DNA of 64,000 nt from Legionella feeleii (GTDB lineage: Bacteria; Pseudomonadota; Gammaproteobacteria; Legionellales; Legionellaceae), in NCBI RefSeq assembly GCF_001467625.1, contig NZ_LNYB01000008.1, positions 1-64,000 of the forward strand, given 5' to 3'. Positions within the stretch are counted from its first letter, which is position 1. Every line of letters starts with the position of its first letter. The notes beneath the pieces are model-generated. The model saw only the letters and a program-made list of their open reading frames with translations, had not been told where the DNA came from and ran no database searches. The translations under genes were made by a program, and so were the position numbers. Positions 54,504-62,391 of this stretch are shown piece by piece.

Positions 54504-55292
54504 ATGTTTCGCACTATCGTTAATACCTTACATCCGACTGTATTTTATTTTTTTATATCAATTATTTATGTTGGGTTTGCCATTGTAGCCTATGTGATTG
54601 CTACGAAAATAGTGCCCTCAAAAAGATTAAAGGATGATCGTTTTGATGAAGCAGTTAGTATGTCCTTAGGTTTAGTCAATGGGGTGTATAGTATTTTGCT
54701 AGGGTTTCTCTTGTTTTTGATATGGGAGAATTACGAAACTGCAGAACAGGTTGTTGTTGATGAGGGAAGTAAATTGACAATCATGTGGGAAGGAAGTCGA
54801 GTTTTTCCCGCCTCGGTAGCTAAGGGATTGCAAGAGGCTATTGAGCAATATGCAAGAGAAGTGGCAGAAGAAGAGTGGCCAGCAATGGCATATGGCGAAC
54901 AAGATGCTGATATCCCGCAATTACTATCTAATTTGTATACTATTATTCAGAGTTATTCTCCTGAAACAACAGTTACCCAGACTTTTTACAGTGAAATACT
55001 TTCAGCATTGAATGCGGTAATGGAATTGCGTAATCATCGTTTAAGTCTATTAAAAAGTGCTATTCCTGCTGCCTGGTATATATTTATTTTTTTTGTTGCG
55101 TTTGTATTAATTTTGTTAAACGCATTGAGTTTGCGAAGGCATAGCATGCAATTATATATGCATATTTTATTGACTTTGGTTATCACTTTTTATTTAACTG
55201 CTATTACAGCGTTAAGTTACCCGTTCTCGGGCTATATTTCCGTTGACAAGTCTTTATTTCTTCAGGGTTCCCTGCAAAAAATTCACCAGTAA
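54504..55292 (+). CDS. DUF4239-like membrane protein
   Basis: A 262-residue inner-membrane protein: two N-terminal membrane segments (FFISIIYVGFAIVAYVI; LGLVNGVYSILLGFLLFLIWENY), a central soluble helical domain, and two C-terminal segments (AAWYIFIFFVAFVLILLNAL; ILLTLVITFYLTAITALSY). This matches the DUF4239 architecture (bestrophin-like topology). I start at ATG 54504 (AAGGGAAG 4-5 nt upstream). It follows the GGDEF-EAL gene by 55 bp and may be co-transcribed. Confidence 0.8.
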   Translation: MFRTIVNTLHPTVFYFFISIIYVGFAIVAYVIATKIVPSKRLKDDRFDEAVSMSLGLVNGVYSILLGFLLFLIWENYETAEQVVVDEGSKLTIMWEGSRVFPASVAKGLQEAIEQYAREVAEEEWPAMAYGEQDADIPQLLSNLYTIIQSYSPETTVTQTFYSEILSALNAVMELRNHRLSLLKSAIPAAWYIFIFFVAFVLILLNALSLRRHSMQLYMHILLTLVITFYLTAITALSYPFSGYISVDKSLFLQGSLQKIHQ

Positions 55293-55434
55293 TTTTATTC
55301 GTTGAAAATCTAAAAATAACCGGAAAGGTATGATTTTTGCTGGGTATTTTATATAGAAGGATTAATACCTGTACTGGTCGGTCGTTTAACGACAGGGGGA
55401 TGTATGCGGTTGTAGCTTAAGCAGGGTAATTCAT

Positions 55435-55545
55435 ATGGGGATCATTTTTAAAAACCCAACGTCACTTGCCTATGATAATGATGGAGTTATCAAGGATGAT
55501 GAATCTTGGATGGATGAGGCTGGTGCACAAGCCTGGCTTCATTAG
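55435..55545 (+). CDS. Small ORF (36 aa) just before kmo
   Basis: ATG 55435 to TAG 55545 encodes an acidic 36-residue peptide (MGIIFKNPTSLAYDNDG ... AQAWLH) with two tryptophans. AGGG lies about 10 nt upstream. The stop is 24 bp before the kmo start. It could be a real small protein, a leader peptide for the tryptophan-catabolic gene (two Trp codons, not tandem), or chance. Weak case. Confidence 0.35.
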   Translation: MGIIFKNPTSLAYDNDGVIKDDESWMDEAGAQAWLH

Positions 55546-55569
55546 TCTAAGCTCAGGCAACGGAGAGAC

Positions 55570-56937
55570 ATGATGAGAAGCATAACCATAATTGGTTCTG
55601 GATTAGCAGGGGCTTTACTATCACTGTACCTTGCCAGACGCGGTTATGAAATTGATTTATTTGAAGCGAGAGCCGATTTACGTGTCTCAAAAATTGAAAG
55701 AGGGCGCTCAATAAATCTGGCTTTATCTTGTCGTGGCATTACCGGTTTAGCGGGTGTGAATTTAATGCCTGAAGTTGAAAAGCTCATGGTGCCGATGCGT
55801 GCTAGAGCCATTCACGAGCAAAATGGCACAATAAAATACCAGCCTTTTGGCCGTGATAACACAGAGTATATTAACGCTATTCAGCGTAGCGGCCTAAATG
55901 AATTATTGCTTAACAGAGCTGAGCAAACCTCAGGGATCCATTTGCATTTTGATATAAAATTGATAAAGCTTGATCTGTATAACAAGATAGCGTATTTCGA
56001 GCTTCCCGATAAAAGTCATTTATCCAAACCTTATGATATCTTGATTGGTGCTGATGGAGCTGCTTCTCAAGTGCGCGAAGTCCTTGAGGAGGAACAACTT
56101 ATTGTTGCATCAAGGGAATTTCTACCTCACGGCTATAAAGAATTGTCTATTAGTAAAGAGCATTCTCGCCATTTTATACGAGAGCATTTACATCTCTGGC
56201 CTCGAGATTCATTTATGCTCCTTGGGAATCCTAATCGTGATGATTCAATTACCGGCACCTTATTTTTGGCTAATAAAGGCAAAAATAGCTTTGCCCAACT
56301 CAATAATGAGAAAGCTATCAATTCTTTTTTTAGAGAAGCTTTCCCTGATGCCTATGAGGTAATGCCGGATTTGATTAATGAATTTATCCATAATCCAACG
56401 GGTAATTTAAGTACAATTAAATGCGCGCCTTGGTATTTTAAAGATCATTGCTTATTGATTGGTGATGCAGCACATGGAATAGTGCCTTTTTTTGGTCAGG
56501 GAATGAATAGTGCCTTTGAAGATTGCCGTGTTCTTAACGTGCTTTTGGATCAATACGATGATGATTGGCAGCAAGTAATGCCTGCGTTTTTTAATTCACG
56601 TAAGGTTAATACTGATGCCGTAGCAGAGATGTCAATGGCTAATTACCATGAAATTCAAACAGATATTCGTGATGCAAAATTTAATTTAAAAAAACAAACA
56701 GAGCAGGAATTAATGCATCGGTATCCACATTATGTTTCAAAGCATGTATTAGTCATGTTTACCAATACGCCCTACGCAGAGGCAAAGGCACATGGCTCAT
56801 TGCAAAATGAGCTTCTGGATGAAATTTGTTTAAAAGCGAGGTGTATAGAAGAGATAGATTGGTCTGAAGTAGAGAAGTTAATGGAAAAATATGACAAAAA
56901 ATTGGCGAATTTAAGCTTGGTTGAGAAAATTCATTAA
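55570..56937 (+). CDS. kmo: Kynurenine 3-monooxygenase
   Basis: A 455-residue FAD-dependent aromatic hydroxylase converting kynurenine to 3-hydroxykynurenine. FAD-binding start ITIIGSGLAGALLSLYLARRGYEIDLFEAR; the family phrase RGRSINLALSCRGITGL; the second flavin motif LLIGDAAHGIVPFFGQGMNSAFEDC; the C-terminal region has fewer hydrophobic residues than the membrane-anchored animal enzyme. Start with GGAGAG upstream. The kynurenine formamidase-like gene at 28.6 kb could act one step before. Confidence 0.93.
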   Translation: MMRSITIIGSGLAGALLSLYLARRGYEIDLFEARADLRVSKIERGRSINLALSCRGITGLAGVNLMPEVEKLMVPMRARAIHEQNGTIKYQPFGRDNTEYINAIQRSGLNELLLNRAEQTSGIHLHFDIKLIKLDLYNKIAYFELPDKSHLSKPYDILIGADGAASQVREVLEEEQLIVASREFLPHGYKELSISKEHSRHFIREHLHLWPRDSFMLLGNPNRDDSITGTLFLANKGKNSFAQLNNEKAINSFFREAFPDAYEVMPDLINEFIHNPTGNLSTIKCAPWYFKDHCLLIGDAAHGIVPFFGQGMNSAFEDCRVLNVLLDQYDDDWQQVMPAFFNSRKVNTDAVAEMSMANYHEIQTDIRDAKFNLKKQTEQELMHRYPHYVSKHVLVMFTNTPYAEAKAHGSLQNELLDEICLKARCIEEIDWSEVEKLMEKYDKKLANLSLVEKIH

Positions 56938-57143
56938 AATTTAATGAGTATTTGGTCAATTTTTTGTCGTTTAAGTCAGAGTCGGGGACATTTTTCTGTC
57001 GCTTTCCGAGGTTTTCTCCTGCAAAAAAGAAAAAAAACATCTTTGTTTGGATTTATTTTGATTAGAAAGGGTAATTTTTTGGCACGAGGTGTGCAACACA
57101 TGAATTGTCCAACCAATTTAATCGTGCCTCGGAGGCAACTACC

Positions 57144-57899
57144 ATGAAAACTATACAAACTTATATTGATTCCAAACAACAAGAATTCATGGGACATCCT
57201 TTTTTTGAAGTGTTAACTCAATTAAATAGTTTAGAAGAAATCAGCTATTTTGTCCCTGAATTAACTTTTTGGGCAATGACTTTCCAAGATATTTTACGTC
57301 TGAATGAAGAGCGGGTTACTGACCCTTACTTGAAAAAGGTTGCTCGCCACCATCGTCTTGAAGACGCAGGACATGAAAAATGGTTTTTACATGATAAAAA
57401 ATACATGGGTGGTTTGTGTAACGATAAGTCATGCACTAAAGATGATGTGGCTTGGCTTTATAGTAAAGAATCACAACTCACTCGTGATGCGGCCTATGCA
57501 ATCATGTCTGAAATCTATAAGACAGACGATGAAATACTAAATATTGCTTTATTGCTTACCCTTGAATCTTCTGGGCATGTGTTTTTCGAGAAAGTAGCTA
57601 AACAGGTAAAGAAAGCGGGAGAAGATAAAAACCTGAAGTACTTTTCGAGTTCACATCTTGAAGTCGAATTAGCTCATGCCTTATTTGAGGAGGAAATGGA
57701 GCGCAAATTGTTTGCAATACCTGTTCCGGTCAATGTACGTCGTGAAGCCTTGAAGATGATTGATAGATGTTACGATGCATTTAACAAGATGTTTGATGGA
57801 TTAATTCTTGCATGTAACCAACGACTAGAATTGGCTAAACAGAGGGATCAACAAAATGCAGCCAATGCCTTGGAGTATGTCTCAGATAAAGCAGTGTGA
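57144..57899 (+). CDS. Haem-oxygenase-fold diiron protein (CADD/TenA-like)
   Basis: A 251-residue all-helical protein. ATG 57144 with GGAGG 8-12 nt upstream is preferred to the longer frame from 57105. The segment KKVARHHRLEDAGHEKWFLHD (about residues 65-85) and LLLTLESSGHVFFEKVAKQ with a late SSHLEVELAHALFEEE carry the Glu/His/Asp pattern of haem-oxygenase-like diiron oxidases (CADD, UndA, FRA-type). Oxidase or oxygenase chemistry is likely; substrate unknown. It overlaps the next flavin gene by 44 bp, so the two probably act in one pathway. Confidence 0.85.
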   Translation: MKTIQTYIDSKQQEFMGHPFFEVLTQLNSLEEISYFVPELTFWAMTFQDILRLNEERVTDPYLKKVARHHRLEDAGHEKWFLHDKKYMGGLCNDKSCTKDDVAWLYSKESQLTRDAAYAIMSEIYKTDDEILNIALLLTLESSGHVFFEKVAKQVKKAGEDKNLKYFSSSHLEVELAHALFEEEMERKLFAIPVPVNVRREALKMIDRCYDAFNKMFDGLILACNQRLELAKQRDQQNAANALEYVSDKAV

Positions 57900-59241
57900 G
57901 AAAGAGAGTGGACAAGCGATGCTCAGTGATGAGCATGCGCTTGCTTCCTACGCTCAAGACTTCGGTAAATTAAATCAGGTTATCCCATCAGCAGTTTGTA
58001 TTCCGTCCTCAATAAAAAAACTTCAGTCCGTATTAGCCTATGCGAATCAACATAATCTCAACGTGACTATTCGCGGAAATGGTTTGAGTCAAGGAGGACA
58101 GGCACTAGCGCAGCAAGGTAGTTTAATTATGCATTTAGAGCAATTAAATCATGTTCAAACTCATGAGCAAGCTAGTATCTGGGTTGAGGCAAATGCAACT
58201 TGGTCTTCACTAGTAGAGGTATCTCTGAAAAAAGCACAGATTCCTTATGTGCTACCTTATAATTGCAATTTGTCGATAGGCGGGGTACTTTCGGCAGGAG
58301 GAGTAGGTTCTTCTTCTTTTAAATTCGGTAGTATCAGTTCTCATGTTAAAGCCTTAGAGGTAACTACGGCTGATGGTAAGACCTCGCAGGTTGATGAGCA
58401 ATCTGAATTGTTTCATGCCTGCCTTTCCGGGCAAGGACGTTTTGCCGTCATAACCAAGGCTTGTATCAAATTACGTCCTTGTCTTAAACAGGTTAGAACA
58501 TTTTTCTTAGTGTATCTTGATAAGAATCAATGGCTTCATGATCTTGCTGATATTAAATCTGGTGCTGATTACGTGGAAGCTTTTTGCTCCCCCTCCTTAC
58601 AGGGTGCTAAATTAACGGCAGAAGGCAAACGTTTACCCTTTGCCCAATGGCTTTTTGCTTTGCATATATCACTCGAATATGACAGTAAACCACCACAATT
58701 AAATGCTGTTAGCAAGCATTTAAAGCCCTGGAAAACGATTCACATTCAGGATGAGTCGATTCATTCTTATCTCCATCGCCACAACTCTCGTTTTGAAGTA
58801 ATGAAATTAACTGGACAATGGGATTTACTTCATCCCTGGTATGAATGTTTTATCCCGACTTCTGTTTTATCCAGGGATCTCGAGGAATTACTTACGCAAT
58901 TGCCTATTCACTATGCAACAGTTCTGCAAATTGTGCCACTAGCTAATGAGAGGCGTATTGGTTTTTTAATGCTCCCTGATAGTAAAGACATTTGCGCTCT
59001 AATGATTTTAAACCCGGGTGTGAATCCTGTTTTGCTCCCTAGCTGTTTGCAGGCTATGACTATTCTGGATGAACACTTTTTGCAACAAGGTGGAAAGCGT
59101 TATCTTTCAGGTTATTTGGGGCAAAAGCTAGCCAAAAATTATTGGCAAACTCATTTTGGCCCTGCCTATGGAGACTGGCTACAGTTGAAAAAAAAATATG
59201 ATCCACGCCACATTTTAACCTCATCTTTACATTATCTTTGA
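57856..59241 (+). CDS. FAD-linked oxidase (PCMH/VAO family)
   Basis: A 461-residue FAD-binding oxidoreductase. The PCMH-type FAD domain has VCIPSSIKKLQSVLAYANQHNLNVTIRGNGLSQGGQAL and YNCNLSIGGVLSAGGVGSSSFKFGSISSHV; the C-terminal cap ends YGDWLQLKKKYDPRHILTS, as in cytokinin-dehydrogenase/berberine-bridge-like oxidases. The His in the first loop (covalent FAD site RGxGHS in relatives) is replaced by Gly-Leu-Ser, so flavin may be non-covalent. ATG 57856 overlaps the preceding gene; ATG 57877 is possible. Confidence 0.88.
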   Translation: MQPMPWSMSQIKQCEKESGQAMLSDEHALASYAQDFGKLNQVIPSAVCIPSSIKKLQSVLAYANQHNLNVTIRGNGLSQGGQALAQQGSLIMHLEQLNHVQTHEQASIWVEANATWSSLVEVSLKKAQIPYVLPYNCNLSIGGVLSAGGVGSSSFKFGSISSHVKALEVTTADGKTSQVDEQSELFHACLSGQGRFAVITKACIKLRPCLKQVRTFFLVYLDKNQWLHDLADIKSGADYVEAFCSPSLQGAKLTAEGKRLPFAQWLFALHISLEYDSKPPQLNAVSKHLKPWKTIHIQDESIHSYLHRHNSRFEVMKLTGQWDLLHPWYECFIPTSVLSRDLEELLTQLPIHYATVLQIVPLANERRIGFLMLPDSKDICALMILNPGVNPVLLPSCLQAMTILDEHFLQQGGKRYLSGYLGQKLAKNYWQTHFGPAYGDWLQLKKKYDPRHILTSSLHYL

Positions 59242-59283
59242 TATGAACTAATGCATTTATACGCCTATTCCTTCAGTCCTGTC

Positions 59284-60282
59284 TTAATTGGGTTTAAAAG
59301 CCATCAGAGTAAAGAGGGTATCTGTTTTGTAACTATCTTGAAAGACAAAACCGGAAGGTTCTATAGATTGCTGCCATTCGCTAAGTGTGCGTTGCCTGCC
59401 CCCTAACAGAACCATCATCACAATATCCATTGTTTTATTGGGATGAGGAGCAGGGCTGTCAGGCATAACCTGTTCCGCAATGAAAAGAGAAGTACTCTTT
59501 GTCATTTGCTGATGGCAGTTTGCCAAAATCTCATGCATGAAATTATCGTTGAAATCATGGAGGACACCTTTAAAAATATAAGCATCTGCCGGTGGTATTT
59601 GAGCCAGAAAATCACCAGCGGTTAATTTTATCTGTGGTGGAAAATCTGTGTTTCTTAATTGCTCAATGACGGCGGCTGTGTCTAAAAGAGTTAATTGTAA
59701 TTTGGGATAATGACGGGCTAAGGCCCTGGTTAATCCTCCCCGACCTCCCCCCATATCAACCAGGTGAGAGAACTTCGAAAAATCATAGGCTGTAGCAATT
59801 GCTTCATCATCAAAAGTAGATAGTCTTGCCATGCCTCGATCAAAATTGGCTTGTTTCTCAGGGTGTTTACTGAGGAAACTAAAAAAACTGTCACTGTGTT
59901 GATGAGAGAAGGCAGAGTTTCCTGTTTTTAAACTGGTATCAAGATGAGCAAAAGATTGCCACCAACTGTCATCCACCATACACAAAACATCACGGACAGA
60001 ATGAGGGTCATCGTCACGTAAAGGCATTGATAAACTTGTTAGCGAATAACTGTTGCCATCGCAATTAAAAAGACCGTAAGCGCTAAGAAATTTTAATAGT
60101 CGATTTAATAATTCAGGGACTGTTCCCGTACGCTCTGCTAGTTCATTAATATTGATTGGTTTTAAGGACATGTGATTAGCAATGCCAAGTTTTGCCACGG
60201 CATGGATGGCCCGTGAAACAACGTACCAACGTGACATAATGGCTAACTGGATATGGGGTTGCTCTTGATTAGAAGAGTGCAT
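59284..60282 (-). CDS. SAM-dependent O-methyltransferase (Methyltransf_2 / HIOMT-like)
   Basis: A 332-residue class I methyltransferase with an N-terminal winged-helix dimerisation domain (MSRWYVVSRAIHAVAKLGIANHMSLKPININELAERTGTVPELLNRLLKFLSAYGLF). The SAM-binding motif is LVDMGGGRGGLTRALARHYP near residue 175; ADAYIFKGVLHDFND holds the catalytic His-Asp expected for O-methylation of aromatic hydroxyls. Convergent with the FAD oxidase gene; a hydroxylated aromatic made nearby would be a natural substrate (inference). Confidence 0.9.
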   Translation of the reverse strand: MHSSNQEQPHIQLAIMSRWYVVSRAIHAVAKLGIANHMSLKPININELAERTGTVPELLNRLLKFLSAYGLFNCDGNSYSLTSLSMPLRDDDPHSVRDVLCMVDDSWWQSFAHLDTSLKTGNSAFSHQHSDSFFSFLSKHPEKQANFDRGMARLSTFDDEAIATAYDFSKFSHLVDMGGGRGGLTRALARHYPKLQLTLLDTAAVIEQLRNTDFPPQIKLTAGDFLAQIPPADAYIFKGVLHDFNDNFMHEILANCHQQMTKSTSLFIAEQVMPDSPAPHPNKTMDIVMMVLLGGRQRTLSEWQQSIEPSGFVFQDSYKTDTLFTLMAFKPN

Positions 60283-60354
60283 GGTTACTCCCTTTCTTGT
60301 CTTTGCTTGTTTTAGTGCATATAGTGATAGGCAAAAACCATGCTAATTTGAATT

Positions 60355-60873
60355 ATGCAAACAAAACAGATCAAGTTTCCTACATTCGTTACCAATGAGC
60401 CGCAAAAAATGGTGGCGATCTGTATTTTTGCGCTGACTTTTTTTTTATTTGTATGGGAGCTCGTTATTGCTTTTCAATTTAATGAAAAAAAACAAATGGT
60501 AATGCCACAAACCAATTTTGTACCGACACAGGCTGATTTGCGTAAGGATTCACCCTTATTTAAAACCGCTTTGTTTGGAGACTATGTCCCAACCAATTTA
60601 GCTGATGCTGATATTAAACAATCCATGCTGGATGCCGAAGTGGTAGGAGTCATGTTTGCGACTAAAGAGGAGGAATCGCAAGTTATTATTCGTGCTGGTG
60701 GAGGAGGGCAAAAAACCTATGTGGTGGGTGATGTCTTGCCCGGGGGCGCAATAATCAAGCGAATTACAGAAAAAGGAGTAGTGGTTTTGCATAAGGGGGT
60801 TCTTGAGAGTTTAAGTTTACCTAAAAATGAATTAATCTTCGAAGCTCCTGCAAAGCCGTTAATTGAGGAATAA
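60355..60873 (+). CDS. gspC: Type II secretion protein C (LspC/GspC)
   Basis: A 172-residue inner-membrane protein linking the T2SS inner-membrane platform to the outer-membrane secretin. One N-terminal membrane segment (VAICIFALTFFLFVWELVIAF) and a homology region: SPLFKTALFGDY, MLDAEVVGVMFATKEEESQVII, YVVGDVLPGGAIIKRITEKGVVVLHKGVLESLSLPK. There is no PDZ domain, as in the short C proteins. The other T2SS genes are not in this window; in Legionella the lsp genes are known to be scattered. Confidence 0.9.
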   Translation: MQTKQIKFPTFVTNEPQKMVAICIFALTFFLFVWELVIAFQFNEKKQMVMPQTNFVPTQADLRKDSPLFKTALFGDYVPTNLADADIKQSMLDAEVVGVMFATKEEESQVIIRAGGGGQKTYVVGDVLPGGAIIKRITEKGVVVLHKGVLESLSLPKNELIFEAPAKPLIEE

Positions 60874-60877
60874 GCTT

Positions 60878-61222
60878 ATGCGTTTTGCATTGCGAACAAT
60901 TTTGCTCTTTATTTTGATACTTACTGCGACGGCTTGTGTAACTAATGTAAATTTAACTGAAGGGATCCGCAGTTTTCAGGCACAGGATTATCGACGGGCT
61001 TTTGTTCGCCTAATACCTGAGGCGAAAAAGGGACAGCCAGATGCGCAATACGCCGTAGGCTATATGTACTATTATGGCCAAGGGGTTATCGAAGACCGCA
61101 AAGTAGCTTGGTATTGGATCAATCGGGCTGCTGATGCAGGCCAGCCTGAGGCCAAAGTTGCGGCTGACATATTAAGACGCCAAGCAAAACTTGTCATCTA
61201 TAAACAGGGCAAACATATTTAG
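60878..61222 (+). CDS. Sel1-repeat lipoprotein
   Basis: A 114-residue lipoprotein: signal peptide with lipobox LTATAC, then one or two Sel1-like (SLR) repeats (AQYAVGYMYYYGQGVIEDRKVAWYWINRAADAGQPEAKVAADIL). ATG 60878 has GAGGA at the end of gspC as ribosome site; the frame also reaches TTG 60863. Four bases after the gspC stop, so it is co-transcribed and may serve the secretion apparatus or envelope assembly. Confidence 0.88.
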   Translation: MRFALRTILLFILILTATACVTNVNLTEGIRSFQAQDYRRAFVRLIPEAKKGQPDAQYAVGYMYYYGQGVIEDRKVAWYWINRAADAGQPEAKVAADILRRQAKLVIYKQGKHI

Positions 61223-61275
61223 TGTCTGTTGAATTTCTACTATCCAGGCCAAAGGCTAGCGAACTATCAACACGC

Positions 61276-62235
61276 CTAGCCTATGGCAGTAATAACTAGT
61301 GAGAGCATATAGCAACAATAAATCAATATTAATATGCCGCCTTGCCAACGGGTAATTTTTTTCTTATGACGGTAATTGAGCCATAGAAGAGCTAACGTTG
61401 TTATAAACATAACTGGAACATCGCGCCACAAGATAGCATGACTGATTGCTGCAGGATGGATAATGCCAGGAAAAATCATAACGGCAATTAAATTGAACAT
61501 ATTGGCACCAAGGATATTACCAATGGCAATATCGTCAGCCCCTTTAAATGCTGCGATAATTGAGGTAACCAGCTCCGGTAAACTGCTTCCTATCGCAACA
61601 ATGGTCAGGCCAATAACCAGTTCGCTAATTCCTAACCAGTGCCCAAGTTCAACACAATTATGTATTAAATACTTAGCGCTAAGAGGTAAAACAATGAGGC
61701 CCAAAACCAAGTGGATAGTATGGGTTTTTAGCGAATGTTTACGAAGTGCTGCTTGTTGAAAGGCGATTGTTAATTGTTTTTGTGGGCGCTCTTGTCGCGT
61801 TATATAGATAAAATAAGTGATTAAAGCGATGCAAGCTAATAAAAACAAGCAACCATCCAAAACGCCAAGATAGCCGTCGATAATGAGTGAATAGGCAAAA
61901 AGCATGACTAAAAAAAGGAGAGGGTATTCTCGACGCAATAAAGTTGGTTGTACCCTAAGCGGTTTTAAAAGAGCTGTTATACCAAGTACTAAACCAATAT
62001 TAGCAATGTTTGTACCGATGGCATTGCCAATAGCTATTTCAGGTAAACCTTCTATAGATGCCCTAATAGCAACCATAATTTCAGGCGCAGAAGTGCCTAG
62101 TGCTACTAACGTCAAACCAATTAATAAGGGGGGTAACCGGTAATAGTGGGCAATACCTGATGCGCCGCTAACCAAATGATTGGCGGACCATAGTAAAGCA
62201 ATAAAACTAATCACCAGAGCAAATAATATCGTCAT
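61276..62235 (-). CDS. yrbG: Calcium/sodium antiporter (YrbG/CaCA family)
   Basis: A 319-residue transporter with ten membrane segments and two inverted alpha-repeats: LVALGTSAPEIMVAIRASIEGLPEIAIGNAIGTNIANIGLVLGI in the first half and IVAIGSSLPELVTSIIAAFKGADDIAIGNILGANMFNLIAVM in the second, the ion-binding Glu of each present. I place the start at ATG 62235 (MTILFALVISFIALLWSA); a GTG at 62259 is the longer option. Confidence 0.93.
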   Translation of the reverse strand: MTILFALVISFIALLWSANHLVSGASGIAHYYRLPPLLIGLTLVALGTSAPEIMVAIRASIEGLPEIAIGNAIGTNIANIGLVLGITALLKPLRVQPTLLRREYPLLFLVMLFAYSLIIDGYLGVLDGCLFLLACIALITYFIYITRQERPQKQLTIAFQQAALRKHSLKTHTIHLVLGLIVLPLSAKYLIHNCVELGHWLGISELVIGLTIVAIGSSLPELVTSIIAAFKGADDIAIGNILGANMFNLIAVMIFPGIIHPAAISHAILWRDVPVMFITTLALLWLNYRHKKKITRWQGGILILIYCCYMLSLVITAIG

Positions 62236-62391
62236 GCTGTTTCTTTCGTGCTGTTTCACAATAACTCTTGGATATTGATAATACTTTATTTCGCTCTGAA
62301 CACAATAAATAGTCGTTAAATGAATAAAAAATAGTCACTTGTGTTATCATTAAGAATAAATTTTTTATTTTACTGCTTGGAGTTTTAAATC

